Shown here: positions 1 to 8,908 of the stretch, one piece after another | How positions within the stretch are numbered: the first letter of the stretch is position 1 | Layout: each line of letters opens with the position of its first letter | Source of the DNA: an uncultured Flavobacteriaceae bacterium | Lineage (GTDB): Bacteria > Bacteroidota > Bacteroidia > Flavobacteriales > Flavobacteriaceae | Direction: 5' to 3' | Length of the DNA: 64,000 nucleotides | Assembly (NCBI GenBank): GCA_905181615.1 | Contig: CAJIYH010000002.1 | Location: forward strand, 496,001 to 560,000 | The notes under the pieces: generated by a model | What the model saw: the letters and a program-made list of their open reading frames with translations, nothing else | Told to the model about the DNA's origin: nothing | The model's database searches: none | Position numbers and translations under genes: made by a program

Positions 1-55
1 GTGGTGATCTACAAATGTTCCCAAGGCAAACCATAAGCACATTTCCTTTTTTCAT
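1..55 (-). CDS. Low-molecular-weight protein tyrosine phosphatase, 5' end only
   Basis: Reading the minus strand from an ATG at 55 gives 18 codons before the window edge. Residues 10-16 read CLGNICR, the C-x5-R phosphate-binding loop that contains the nucleophilic cysteine, followed by SP, as in low-molecular-weight tyrosine phosphatases. It starts 11 bases after the dnaA stop on the same strand, so co-transcription with dnaA is likely. Only the N-terminus is visible; the general-acid Asp cannot be checked. The motif is strong for so short a piece. Confidence 0.8.
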   Translation of the reverse strand, partial: MKKGNVLMVCLGNICRSP

Positions 56-66
56 CAATTAGATAA

Positions 67-1494
67 CTATAAAGTTAACTTTTGATTGAGATCTTCGACA
101 TACTTTCTAAATTGTTTGTCTGTAAAGGTTAAGTTATCAACTGTTTTGCAAGCATGAAGAACAGTTGCATGGTCACGTTTACCGATCTGACTTCCGATAC
201 TTGCTAATGAAGCTTTAGTGTATTTTTTAGCAAAATACATTGCCAATTGTCTTGCCTGAACAATATGACGTTTTCTTGTTTTGGACTGGAGTGTTTCTAC
301 ATCCATTTGGAAGTATTCTGAAACTACTTTTTGGATGTAGTCTATAGAAACCTCTCGTTTGGTATGTTTCACGAATTTTTCAACAATCTCTTTGGCTAAT
401 TCGATTGTAATTTCGACTTTATTGAATGAAGACTGAGCTATCAATGAAATAATTGCACCTTCTAATTCTCTTATGTTTGATTTGATGTTTTTAGCAACAT
501 ATTCAATAATTGGTTCTTCGATTACTACACCATCGCGATAGAGTTTGTTTTTTAAAATAGAAATTCTAGTTTCAAAATCAGGTTGTTGTAATTCAGCAGA
601 AAGTCCCCATTTGAATCGAGACAATAAACGTTGCTCAATATCTTGCATGTCAACAGGCGCTTTATCCGACGTCAGGATTACTTGCTTTCCGTTTTGATGC
701 AGGTGGTTGAATATATGGAAGAACACATCTTGTGTTCCTGTTTTTCCAGCTAAGAATTGAACGTCATCGATAATTAAGACATCAATAATTTGATAGAAAT
801 GAATGAAGTCATTTCGAGTATTCTTTTTAACCGATTCTATATACTGTTGAGTGAATTTTTCAGCAGAAATGTATAGAACAGTCTTATCGGTATATTTCTC
901 TTTAATTTGAACTCCAATTGCATGAGCTAAATGAGTTTTACCTAATCCTACATTTCCAAAGATAAGTAAGGGGTTAAATGAAGTTCCACCTGGCTTATTG
1001 GCAACAGCATAACCAGCTGAGCGAGCTAAACGATTTGAATCTCCTTCTAGGAAATTTTGAAAATTATAATTTGGATTTAACTGAGACTCGATTTGTAAAT
1101 TTCTAATCCCTGGAATAACAAAAGGATTTTTTAATTCCGCATTCAGAGAACTCAACGGAGCTTCTACATTTTGAGCGAGAACTTGTGATTGTTGTGAACT
1201 TGGAATACTTTCAGTGAAAGGCTGTTTACTTCCAAGTGTATTTTCCATGTTTATGATATACACTAGACGGGCATCTTCACCTAATTCCTGAGTTAATGCT
1301 ATTTTAAGTAATTTCACGTAGTGCTCTTCTAGCCACTCATAAAAAAACTTACTAGGCACCTGAATACTCAATGCTTTATCAGTTAACTTGACAGGAACAA
1401 TTGGTTCAAACCAAGTTTTATATGCTTGTGGTTGAATGTTGTCTTGAATAAATTCAAGACATTTTTCCCAGGAAGATTGAGCAGTTTTTTGCAT
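67..1494 (-). CDS. dnaA: Chromosomal replication initiator protein DnaA
   Basis: 475 residues, a normal length. DnaA binds the replication origin and opens it in an ATP-dependent way. Seen: an N-terminal DnaB/DiaA-interaction domain (1-80), a poorly conserved linker (80-135), an AAA+ domain with Walker A GNVGLGKT near 180-187 and Walker B LIIDDVQ near 240, and a C-terminal helix-turn-helix containing the DnaA signature around KRDHATVLHACKTV, which contacts DnaA boxes. It is followed closely by a tyrosine phosphatase gene. A TAnnTTTG box lies just upstream of the start. I see no convincing cluster of DnaA boxes beside the gene, so oriC is not placed here. Confidence 0.98.
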   Translation of the reverse strand: MQKTAQSSWEKCLEFIQDNIQPQAYKTWFEPIVPVKLTDKALSIQVPSKFFYEWLEEHYVKLLKIALTQELGEDARLVYIINMENTLGSKQPFTESIPSSQQSQVLAQNVEAPLSSLNAELKNPFVIPGIRNLQIESQLNPNYNFQNFLEGDSNRLARSAGYAVANKPGGTSFNPLLIFGNVGLGKTHLAHAIGVQIKEKYTDKTVLYISAEKFTQQYIESVKKNTRNDFIHFYQIIDVLIIDDVQFLAGKTGTQDVFFHIFNHLHQNGKQVILTSDKAPVDMQDIEQRLLSRFKWGLSAELQQPDFETRISILKNKLYRDGVVIEEPIIEYVAKNIKSNIRELEGAIISLIAQSSFNKVEITIELAKEIVEKFVKHTKREVSIDYIQKVVSEYFQMDVETLQSKTRKRHIVQARQLAMYFAKKYTKASLASIGSQIGKRDHATVLHACKTVDNLTFTDKQFRKYVEDLNQKLTL

Positions 1495-1505
1495 TAATGG
1501 TAAAC

Positions 1506-1513
1506 CAAACTTA
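1506..1513 (-). promoter_or_regulatory. dnaA: Possible minus-7 box for dnaA
   Basis: On the minus strand this reads TAAGTTTG, matching the Bacteroidetes consensus TAnnTTTG, 12 bases upstream of the dnaA ATG. No well-spaced TTG is visible upstream, so this is a weak call from one element only. Confidence 0.35.
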
Positions 1514-1563
1514 TTTTAAATTCAAGCAAATTACATCAGCTGAATTGGATTACAAATATTAAC

Positions 1564-1585
1564 ACTTTTTTTTTAAAAAAAAAGT
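1564..1585. repeat. Perfect 22-base A/T palindrome
   Basis: The stretch reads AC followed by nine T, nine A and GT, a perfect palindrome in the 166-base gap between divergent dnaA and a thioesterase gene. It could be a bidirectional hairpin, a bent or easily melted segment, or chance in AT-rich DNA. No function is assigned. Confidence 0.6.
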
Positions 1586-1660
1586 CATATTGCTATTGAT
1601 TTTTAAGTTTTTTTTTCGCAGATTATAGGATATTTAATAATCTTATTTATTATATACATT

Positions 1661-2062
1661 ATGAAGCAATTTACATCTAAACCCTTACTTGTGCGATATG
1701 GAGAAACTGACCAGATGGGTGTAGTGCATCACAGTAATTATCTTAGGTATTTTGAAGTTGCTAGGTTAGAGTGGCTTAGTGCCCTTGGCGTATCTTATGC
1801 TTTAATGGAAAAAGAAGGTTTGATAATGCCGGTTATAGATGTGAAAGTAACATACAAAATTCCTGCTCTGTTCGATGATTCATTAACAATTTATATTTTT
1901 TTAAGAGAGCTTCCTAGGGTAAAAATTATTTTTTCTTATGAAATAAAAAACCAAAAAGATGAAATTGTGTGTAACGGAGAAACCACTTTAGCGTTTTTAA
2001 ATACTAAAACAAGAAAACCTGTTCGCTGTCCAGAGGAGTTTAGCGAATTATTTAGTACTTAG
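1661..2062 (+). CDS. Acyl-CoA thioesterase, YbgC/4HBT hotdog family
   Basis: 133 residues, typical of single-hotdog thioesterases that hydrolyse acyl-CoA or acyl-ACP esters. The N-terminal segment RYGETDQMGVVHHSNYLRYFE (split here as RYGETDQMG and VVHHSNYLRYFE) carries the 4-hydroxybenzoyl-CoA thioesterase catalytic Asp (about D17) and the hydrophobic helix start. The preferred substrate cannot be read from sequence. It is transcribed divergently from dnaA and its 3' end overlaps that of convergent ribD by 11 bases. Confidence 0.88.
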   Translation: MKQFTSKPLLVRYGETDQMGVVHHSNYLRYFEVARLEWLSALGVSYALMEKEGLIMPVIDVKVTYKIPALFDDSLTIYIFLRELPRVKIIFSYEIKNQKDEIVCNGETTLAFLNTKTRKPVRCPEEFSELFST

Positions 2063-3101
2063 AATAGAAAACATCAAGTCGATCTTCTTCTATCAAAATA
2101 GATTCTTGAGCAGTACCTTCTAGTTTCGGTTTTTTAATTCCATCTTTCAGAATACTTGGAGTTACAAATACTCTAGCTTCATCCCACAAATTCGAGTCAA
2201 TAAAAGCCTGTAGAGTTATACTCCCCCCCTCAATTATTACAGACTGAATATTTCTGTTATATAATAAAGAGCAAAGCTTTTCTAGAATTAAAGTAAAATC
2301 TAATACGACAACCTCTTCTATAGTATCATCTTTTTGTGATGAAATGACTAATGTATTGTTTTTGTCGTTCAAAAGAGCTGATTCTTTAGGAATACGACCC
2401 TTAGGATCTATAACAATTCTTAGGGGCGAATTTCCGTTTACTTTTCGGGTAGTAAGACTAGGATTATCGTCAACAACAGTTTGTACTCCAACCAAGATGC
2501 TTTGTTCTTGTGATCTCCAGAGATGCGAAAGTGTTTGGGAGGCTTCGTTTGTTAGCCAAAACGGATCTTCTGATAATCTAGATTCTTTAGTAGGTGCAAT
2601 AAATCCATCTGAGCTTTGAGCCCATTTTAAGATTATATACGGTCTTTTCTTTCTGTGATATGTAAAAAACCGCTTGTTTATTGCTTTTGCTTCTTCCTCT
2701 AAAACTCCCAAAAGGACCTCACACCCTGATTTTTTTAGTTTTTTTATCCCTTTACCATTTACCAATCCAAAAGGATCAGAACAGCCGATAACTACGCATG
2801 GAATTTCAGATAAAATAATTAAATCACTGCATGGGGGAGTTGAGCCGTGATGACTGCAAGGCTCTAGGTTAACATATAAAGTGCATTGGTTTAATATGCT
2901 TTTGTTTTTTAAATTGTTAATTGCATGAACTTCGGCATGAGCTTCCCCTTTTTTTTGGTGCCATCCCTCGCTTACAATTTTTCCATTATACACAAGAACA
3001 CTTCCTACCAATGGGTTGGGATAGGTTTGTCCCAAACCTTTATTAGCTAGATCTAAACATCTTTGCATGAACTTTATATGAATCGGATCTTTTTTATTCA
3101 T
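2052..3101 (-). CDS. ribD: Bifunctional riboflavin biosynthesis protein RibD (deaminase/reductase)
   Basis: Deaminates diaminohydroxyphosphoribosylaminopyrimidine and then reduces the sugar, the second and third steps of riboflavin synthesis. I start it at the ATG at 3101 (MNKKDP...), giving 349 residues; an upstream in-frame start at 3197 would add a hydrophobic stretch not typical of RibD and would overlap the divergent neighbour. Seen: TYPNPLVG, the zinc ligand motif HAEVHAI and the PCSHHG...PPC cysteines in the N-terminal deaminase half; a reductase half with SSDGFIA and a late IIEGG motif. It stands alone rather than in a rib operon. Confidence 0.95.
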   Translation of the reverse strand: MNKKDPIHIKFMQRCLDLANKGLGQTYPNPLVGSVLVYNGKIVSEGWHQKKGEAHAEVHAINNLKNKSILNQCTLYVNLEPCSHHGSTPPCSDLIILSEIPCVVIGCSDPFGLVNGKGIKKLKKSGCEVLLGVLEEEAKAINKRFFTYHRKKRPYIILKWAQSSDGFIAPTKESRLSEDPFWLTNEASQTLSHLWRSQEQSILVGVQTVVDDNPSLTTRKVNGNSPLRIVIDPKGRIPKESALLNDKNNTLVISSQKDDTIEEVVVLDFTLILEKLCSLLYNRNIQSVIIEGGSITLQAFIDSNLWDEARVFVTPSILKDGIKKPKLEGTAQESILIEEDRLDVFYSKY

Positions 3102-3156
3102 GTTAAGAAATGAAATAGTATTATTTTTATAAAGTATAAAAATACTAAAGAATTGA

Positions 3157-3642
3157 ATGAAGAGTACAATAATTAGAGAAGTTTTAGAAAAAGACAATTC
3201 AGCTTTAGCTGCTGTGATCCGTCGAGTGCTTGTTGATATAGGAGTTCCAAAAGTCGGAACGGCTTATGCTGATCCAGAGCTCGATTATATACATAAAACA
3301 TATTTAAAAGAAAAGGCAGTATATTTTGTCTTAGAGGGAAAAGGTATTATCATAGGTGGGGCAGGTATTGCTCCCTTGCAAGGTGGAGAACCAACTGTTT
3401 GTGAATTGCAGAAAATGTATTTTTTAGAAGAAGCCAGAGGAAAAGGATTAGGGGAAAAAATGATAAATCATTGTCTAGACTTCGCAAGAAAAGCGGGCTT
3501 TGAGTTGTGTTATATAGAAACCCTTCCTTATATGAAAGCTGCACAAAAACTATATATAAAAAAAGGCTTTGAATACATCGATGGGCCAATGGGCACAACA
3601 GGGCATACTTCATGTAATGTTTGGTTAACAAGAAGACTTTAA
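3157..3642 (+). CDS. GNAT-family N-acetyltransferase
   Basis: 161 residues. The acetyl-CoA-binding motif A is visible as EARGKGLGEKMI (R/Q-x-x-G-x-G/A), preceded by the beta-4 strand ELQKMYF and followed by a C-terminal KGF(E)YIDGPMG element. Substrate unknown; members with this ending often act on small amines or peptides, but that is not decisive. It abuts prmC with no gap (stop then ATG at 3643), and ligA follows after two more bases, so the three are probably one transcript. Confidence 0.85.
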   Translation: MKSTIIREVLEKDNSALAAVIRRVLVDIGVPKVGTAYADPELDYIHKTYLKEKAVYFVLEGKGIIIGGAGIAPLQGGEPTVCELQKMYFLEEARGKGLGEKMINHCLDFARKAGFELCYIETLPYMKAAQKLYIKKGFEYIDGPMGTTGHTSCNVWLTRRL

Positions 3643-4497
3643 ATGAAATTAATTGAATTCAGATCATATTTCCGTTCTCAACTAAAAGAAGTTTCTTCAG
3701 TTGAACAAAGTGATGATTTTTTAAAAAGAATTACTCAAAATTATTTTGGTTGGGATGCAGTGAAATTTGGTTTAGAACCGGACTATCAATTATCTGATTT
3801 TGAGCTAAGTAAATTAAGTCTAGCGCTCCGTGATTTAGAGAGAGAAAAGCCTCTCCAATATATATTAGGGACTTCTCATTTCATGAATTTAGATTTTGAA
3901 GTAAACAGTTTTGTATTAATACCAAGACCCGAAACAGAAGAATTGGTTGAATGGATTTTGAAAAATGAAAATGATGCGAGCCCAAAAACTATTTTAGATA
4001 TTGGGACCGGAAGTGGCTGCATTGCAATAGCTTTAAAGCAAGGTGCTCCAAATTGGAAAATTTCTGCTGTTGATGTTTCTGAAAAGGCATTATTGGTTGC
4101 TAAGAAAAATGCGAAGAACAACGAACTGGACGTTGAGTTTTATCTTGAAGACATTCTTGATGAACCATCCTGGCCCATTGGTTTAGATATCATTGTATCC
4201 AACCCCCCTTATGTTCTTCCCTCAGAAAAAGGTAAAATGAAAAATAATGTTTTGGCTTATGAGCCAGACCTAGCTCTTTTTGTTCCAGAAAACGACCCTT
4301 TACTTTTTTATAATAGAATAATTGAATTTGGCCAAAAAAACCTGAATCAAGGAGGAGCCTTATATTTTGAAATTAATCCTATTTTTGTTAAAGAACTTTA
4401 CTCTTTTTTAAAAAACCATAATTTTGAATCAGTTGAGGTTAGAAAAGATTTTCTTAAAAAACCGCGAATGATTAAGGCTGTAAAAAGTACAACATAA
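3643..4497 (+). CDS. prmC: Peptide chain release factor N5-glutamine methyltransferase PrmC
   Basis: 284 residues, normal for PrmC/HemK. It methylates the glutamine of the GGQ motif in release factors RF1 and RF2 using SAM. Seen: an N-terminal helical release-factor-binding domain (1-90), SAM motif I LDIGTGSGCIAIAL, and the diagnostic SNPPYV motif near residue 186 that binds the target glutamine. It starts directly after the acetyltransferase gene and ends two bases before ligA. Confidence 0.95.
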   Translation: MKLIEFRSYFRSQLKEVSSVEQSDDFLKRITQNYFGWDAVKFGLEPDYQLSDFELSKLSLALRDLEREKPLQYILGTSHFMNLDFEVNSFVLIPRPETEELVEWILKNENDASPKTILDIGTGSGCIAIALKQGAPNWKISAVDVSEKALLVAKKNAKNNELDVEFYLEDILDEPSWPIGLDIIVSNPPYVLPSEKGKMKNNVLAYEPDLALFVPENDPLLFYNRIIEFGQKNLNQGGALYFEINPIFVKELYSFLKNHNFESVEVRKDFLKKPRMIKAVKSTT

Positions 4498-4499
4498 AC

Positions 4500-6497
4500 A
4501 TGAACGACATTAAAGATAAAATAGAAGCCCTAAGGTCAAAACTACATTACTATAATTTTGAATATTATGTAAATGATAAAAGTCTAATCAGCGACTTTGA
4601 CTTTGACCATTTAATGAAAGAGCTTCAGGTCTTGGAGGAAAAAAACTCTGAATTCAATGATTTAAACTCACCTACTCAAAGAGTTGGGGGACATGTCACT
4701 AAAAATTTTAAAACTATTGTTCATGCTGAACGTATGTATTCTCTAGGCAACACCTATTCTGAAGACGAAATAAGAGAATGGGTAGACCGAATAGTTAAAA
4801 ATCTAGATGGAAAAGTTCCTAGCTTTACTTGTGAACTTAAGTACGATGGTGCTTCAATTAATTTGACTTATAAGAACGGATATTTACTTAAGGCTGTGAC
4901 TCGAGGGGATGGAACTCAAGGAGATGAGGTTACCGCAAATGCAAAAACCATCCCTAATATCCCGCTTAAATTACAGGGAAATTACCCTGATGAATTTGAG
5001 ATTCGTGGAGAAATTGTAATGCCTTTGTCTGGTTTTTCCGCTTTGAATGAAAGTCGTGTTGCTGCAGGAGAAGAGCCTTATATGAATCCAAGAAATACAG
5101 CTTCAGGATCCTTAAAATTACAAGATAGTAAAGAAACAGCTCAGCGACCATTAAGCTGTCTGTTATATGCATTGGTAGGTAAGAATTTAGGATTTAAAGA
5201 TCATTACCAGGCACTGGTTGAAGCCAGGTCATGGGGATTCACCGTTCCAAACACATTGGTTAAAGCAGATACCATTGAAGATATTTTAAAGTACATCAAT
5301 AGTTGGGAGAATAAAAGGAATGAACTTCCTTTTGAAATCGATGGTATTGTAATTAAAGTCAATGATTTGAGAGATCAAGAGCTTTTAGGTTTTACAGCAA
5401 AATCACCAAGATGGGCTATTTCATACAAATATAAGGCTGAGCAAGTAGCTACGGTCCTAGAAACGGTTTCTTATCAAGTAGGAAGAACTGGAGCGATTAC
5501 CCCTGTGGCAAATTTGACACCTGTATTGCTTTCAGGAACCGTTGTTAAGCGTGCTTCGTTGCACAACGCTGATCAAATTGATAAATTAGATTTACGACTA
5601 GGCGATCAGGTTTATGTTGAGAAAGGCGGTGAGATTATCCCTAAAATTGTAGGAGTAAACAACGCTAATAGAGGCTTGGTTGAGGATTGCGTTACTTATA
5701 TTAACAGTTGTCCTGACTGTGAAACACCCCTTGTTCGTATTGAAGGAGAAGCTCAACATTATTGCCCAAACATTAGTGGCTGCTCAACACAAATAATAGG
5801 AAAAATCCAACACTTCATAGGTAGAACTGCAATGGATATAGAAGGATTAGGAGGTGAAACAGTTGCTTTGTTATTTCATGAAGGCTTAATCAATAACATA
5901 GCTGATTTATATTCACTTCGTGGTTCTGATATTTTGCCCTTAGATCGAATGGCAGAGAAGTCTGTCGAAAATTTGCTAATAGGAGTAGAGGCATCAAAAA
6001 AACAACCTTTTCCAAAGGTATTGTTTGGTCTAGGAATTCGATTTGTAGGAGCAACTGTAGCCAAGCGTCTTGCAACTCATTTTATTTCAATGAGTAACCT
6101 TATGCGAGCCAATATAGAAGAATTAGTTGGTGTAGATGATATCGGTCAGCGTATTGCACAAAGTTTAATTCACTTCTTTGAAGAGCCAAGTAATATAGAT
6201 TTAATAGAACGTCTGACTCAATCAGGAGTTCAAATGGAAAATAAATCAATACTATTAACATCAACAACTCTTGAAGGTAAAAACATCATGGTCAGTGGAG
6301 TTTTTGAAACACTTTCTAGAAATGAACTTAAGGAATTGATTGAACAAAACGGAGGGAAAGTTTCTAGTTCAATATCCTCAAAAACGTCCTTCATAGTTGC
6401 CGGAGAGGGTATGGGGCCCAGTAAAAAGGTAAAAGCTGAAAAGCTTGGAATTCCAATACAATCTGAATCTTCTTTTTTATCAATGTTAAGTTTGTAA
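4500..6497 (+). CDS. ligA: NAD-dependent DNA ligase LigA
   Basis: 665 residues, full length. Seals nicks in Okazaki fragments and in repair using NAD+. Domains in order: Ia NAD-binding domain, adenylation domain with the nucleophilic lysine in ELKYDGAS (about K114), OB fold, a four-cysteine zinc finger (CPDC ... CPNISGC, about 407-430), helix-hairpin-helix repeats, and a C-terminal BRCT domain (about 590-665, GKNIMVSGVF...). All key residues that I can check are present. Confidence 0.97.
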   Translation: MNDIKDKIEALRSKLHYYNFEYYVNDKSLISDFDFDHLMKELQVLEEKNSEFNDLNSPTQRVGGHVTKNFKTIVHAERMYSLGNTYSEDEIREWVDRIVKNLDGKVPSFTCELKYDGASINLTYKNGYLLKAVTRGDGTQGDEVTANAKTIPNIPLKLQGNYPDEFEIRGEIVMPLSGFSALNESRVAAGEEPYMNPRNTASGSLKLQDSKETAQRPLSCLLYALVGKNLGFKDHYQALVEARSWGFTVPNTLVKADTIEDILKYINSWENKRNELPFEIDGIVIKVNDLRDQELLGFTAKSPRWAISYKYKAEQVATVLETVSYQVGRTGAITPVANLTPVLLSGTVVKRASLHNADQIDKLDLRLGDQVYVEKGGEIIPKIVGVNNANRGLVEDCVTYINSCPDCETPLVRIEGEAQHYCPNISGCSTQIIGKIQHFIGRTAMDIEGLGGETVALLFHEGLINNIADLYSLRGSDILPLDRMAEKSVENLLIGVEASKKQPFPKVLFGLGIRFVGATVAKRLATHFISMSNLMRANIEELVGVDDIGQRIAQSLIHFFEEPSNIDLIERLTQSGVQMENKSILLTSTTLEGKNIMVSGVFETLSRNELKELIEQNGGKVSSSISSKTSFIVAGEGMGPSKKVKAEKLGIPIQSESSFLSMLSL

Positions 6498-6556
6498 CAC
6501 TTTGATGTATTTTTAAACAAAAACTATAATTTATTATTTTGCTTCATGGGTTTTGG

Positions 6557-6564
6557 TATTTTTG
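6557..6564 (+). promoter_or_regulatory. Minus-7 box upstream of the DUF6913 gene
   Basis: TATTTTTG matches TAnnTTTG. It lies 21 bases upstream of the TTG start at 6586. A TTG at 6539-6541 is 15 bases upstream, slightly short of the usual spacing. Confidence 0.45.
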
Positions 6565-6585
6565 TAGTTCAAAACATAACTAGGT

Positions 6586-7095
6586 TTGATTCGTAATTTT
6601 TGGCGTAATAGGGTTTTAGAGAAAGAACTAGGTAAAAGGTTATCGAGTAAAAAGCTTGATTCATCTTTTAAAATAAGGAAAGTTGCAATTATAGTTGATC
6701 CTAAAACTGAAGTTGAAAGTCGCTTTTTCTTGGATCTAGCCAAAGATTTTAAAATATTAGAGGTTCAAATTAATCTTATGTTATTGAATAAAGATTTGAA
6801 ATTGGGAACCCAATACCAGTATTTTTTTGATCAAGATGAAGTGAATTTTTGGAGTAGTTTCAAGGGAGATTTATTGAACTTTTGCGAAGGTGATTATGAC
6901 CTTTTAATTAATTATTACAATGAAGCAAACTCAATTTATTCCCTAATAAGTACAAGAACAAATCATAAGTTAAGTTTAGGATTTATGGGAGCAGACACAA
7001 GAGTTAATGATCTGATTTTTGATTTTGACCCTAAAGACAAGCAAACATTTAAAAATGAATTGCTTAAGTATATGAAAATTTTAAATAAAATATAA
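6586..7095 (+). CDS. DUF6913 family protein of unknown function
   Basis: 169 residues with a TTG start. The general pattern (basic N-terminus with RNFWRNR, a mid-protein LLINYYN segment, and the ending LLKYMKILNKI) matches small flavobacterial DUF6913 proteins from memory. No signal peptide, membrane segment or catalytic motif is evident. It touches dapA directly (stop TAA then GTG), which suggests a shared transcript, an arrangement commonly seen in this family; a link to lysine or cell-wall synthesis is only contextual. Confidence 0.75.
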   Translation: MIRNFWRNRVLEKELGKRLSSKKLDSSFKIRKVAIIVDPKTEVESRFFLDLAKDFKILEVQINLMLLNKDLKLGTQYQYFFDQDEVNFWSSFKGDLLNFCEGDYDLLINYYNEANSIYSLISTRTNHKLSLGFMGADTRVNDLIFDFDPKDKQTFKNELLKYMKILNKI

Positions 7096-7971
7096 GTGAA
7101 GTTTTTAAGAGGCTCTGGAGTTGCAATGATAACGCCATTTAATAAGAAAGGTGAGGTAGATTACGGTGCCGTGGTTAAGGTTGTCGACCATATTATTTCA
7201 GGTGGTATTGATTATATTGTTGTTATGGGAACAACAGCCGAAACGTCTACTCTATTCGAAGAAGAACGCTCAAAGGTTGTTTCTTTAATCGTTGAAACGA
7301 CAAACAATAGAGTTCCTTTAGTTCTGGGTATAGGAGGAAACAACACCGCCTTGGTTGTTTCCAAAATAAAGTTGGCAGATTTATCTTCTTTTAAAGCAAT
7401 ATTATCAGTTTGTCCTTACTACACAAAACCCAGCCAAGAAGGGATTTACCAACATTACAAAAATATAGCAAACGCTTCCTCAATTCCTTTAATTTTATAT
7501 AATGTTCCTTCACGTTCTGGAGTTTCTATAGAAAATGAGACTACAGTTCGATTAGCAAATGATTTTTCTAACATCATCGGAACCAAGGATGCTTCAGGCG
7601 ATTTAGAGTCTATATTAGAGCTCTTAGGAACTGTTCCCGATGGCTTTCATGTTATTTCTGGAGATGATTTACTTGCTCTTCCGATAGTTTTGGCAGGGGG
7701 TTCTGGAGTAATCTCAGTAATAGGAGGTGGACTGCCTACTCAAGTTTCTCAAATGATTCACTTAGGTCTAGAAGATAAGATTGATCAGGCTTCTGAATAT
7801 CATAATCAAATGCTTGAAATGATTGATTTAATTTTTAAGGAAGGAAACCCAACGGGAATTAAGAATCTATCCGAGCATATAGGCTTATGCGAGTCTTATG
7901 TGCGTTTACCTTTAGTAGCGGCAACAGACAAATTAAGTAGTTCTATTCTAAGCGCTTACAGACAGATTTAA
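7096..7971 (+). CDS. dapA: 4-hydroxy-tetrahydrodipicolinate synthase DapA
   Basis: 291 residues, GTG start immediately after the preceding stop. Condenses pyruvate with aspartate semialdehyde, the committed step to diaminopimelate and lysine. Seen: the substrate-binding GTTAETSTL segment (about 46-54), the catalytic tyrosine in ILYNVPSR (about 134-141), and the Schiff-base lysine in IGTKDASGD (about 163). Cytoplasmic TIM barrel. The dap branch starts from the same aspartate semialdehyde made by thrA at 56.6-59 kb. Confidence 0.96.
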   Translation: MKFLRGSGVAMITPFNKKGEVDYGAVVKVVDHIISGGIDYIVVMGTTAETSTLFEEERSKVVSLIVETTNNRVPLVLGIGGNNTALVVSKIKLADLSSFKAILSVCPYYTKPSQEGIYQHYKNIANASSIPLILYNVPSRSGVSIENETTVRLANDFSNIIGTKDASGDLESILELLGTVPDGFHVISGDDLLALPIVLAGGSGVISVIGGGLPTQVSQMIHLGLEDKIDQASEYHNQMLEMIDLIFKEGNPTGIKNLSEHIGLCESYVRLPLVAATDKLSSSILSAYRQI

Positions 7972-8066
7972 TAAAGATTACAGTTAAAATTTTGATAAAT
8001 ATGTTTAAGCTACTTTTTTTACAACTTACATTTGAATTTTAATACCCCACATTGATTATATTTTAG

Positions 8067-8074
8067 TAGTTTTG
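8067..8074 (+). promoter_or_regulatory. bamD: Minus-7 box for bamD
   Basis: TAGTTTTG matches TAnnTTTG and ends five bases before the bamD ATG, so the transcript would have almost no leader. No well-placed upstream TTG. Confidence 0.4.
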
Positions 8075-8078
8075 CATC

Positions 8079-8903
8079 ATGATTTTAAAAACCATCAAAT
8101 CTATAGTGTTTTTTACGCTAATTATTTCATTTGTAAGCTGTAGCGAATATCAAAAAATGCTTAATAATCCGGATACTAATCTAAAGTACAAGGCTGCTGA
8201 AGTTTATTATAAAGAAGGCGAGTACAAAAAAGCAAATCGTATTTTTGAACAAATAGTGCCTAACTACAGAGGAAAACCCCAAGCGCAAAGAATTATTTAT
8301 TTTTATGCCAACAGCTATTTTCAAATCAGAGACTATAATTTATCCGCTTATCAATTTGAAAGTTTTGTAAAATCATATCCAAAGAGTGATCGCGCTCAAG
8401 AAGCTTATTTTATGGCAGCAAAGTCATACTATATGCTTTCTCCTCGTTTTAGTCTAGATCAACAAGATACATACAAGGCAATTGATAAACTACAGATATT
8501 TTTAGACAACTATCCTGACGGAGAATTTAGCGATGATGCCAATACGTTAATATCAGAACTTCAAGTTAAGTTGGAGAAAAAGTTTTTTGAAATATCAAAA
8601 AAGTATTACACTATTAGAGACTATAAAGCTTCAATTAATGCATTTGACAGCTTTATAAGTGACTTTCCAGGAACGCCATTTAAGGAAGAGGCTTTATATT
8701 ATAAATTTCTTTCAAACTATGAGTTAGCAATAAACAGTATCTTTGACAAAAAGGAAGAACGTCTTGTTGAAGCAAAAGAATTAGGAGATTCACTTCTTGA
8801 TTATTTTCCTGAATCGTTATTTCTTGAGGATATAGAAAAGAAATTTAAGAATATAGAAAAAGAGTTAACCAGTTTTGATCAACCAACAACAAACACAAAA
8901 TAA
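8079..8903 (+). CDS. bamD: Outer membrane protein assembly factor BamD, lipoprotein
   Basis: 274 residues. The N-terminus is a lipoprotein signal with a basic start, a hydrophobic core and a lipobox ending in SFVSC (Cys about 21), so it is lipid-anchored to the inner face of the outer membrane. The remainder is TPR-like (YYKEGEYKKANRIFEQI, ANSYFQIRDYNLSAYQFESFV, repeated YPDGEFSDDAN-type boundaries), as in BamD/YfiO, which works with BamA to insert beta-barrels. An RNA polymerase omega gene follows after five bases, a common flavobacterial order. Confidence 0.93.
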   Translation: MILKTIKSIVFFTLIISFVSCSEYQKMLNNPDTNLKYKAAEVYYKEGEYKKANRIFEQIVPNYRGKPQAQRIIYFYANSYFQIRDYNLSAYQFESFVKSYPKSDRAQEAYFMAAKSYYMLSPRFSLDQQDTYKAIDKLQIFLDNYPDGEFSDDANTLISELQVKLEKKFFEISKKYYTIRDYKASINAFDSFISDFPGTPFKEEALYYKFLSNYELAINSIFDKKEERLVEAKELGDSLLDYFPESLFLEDIEKKFKNIEKELTSFDQPTTNTK

Positions 8904-8908
8904 CTAGG

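Noticed and set aside
3102-3197. Longer RibD start at 3197 adding a hydrophobic N-terminus
   Set aside because: The extension is atypical for a cytoplasmic enzyme and overlaps the divergent acetyltransferase gene; MNKKDP at 3101 fits the family.
5876-6075. Open antisense frames inside ligA and many other genes
   Set aside because: They mirror the codon structure of the sense gene, have no start context or recognisable protein pattern.
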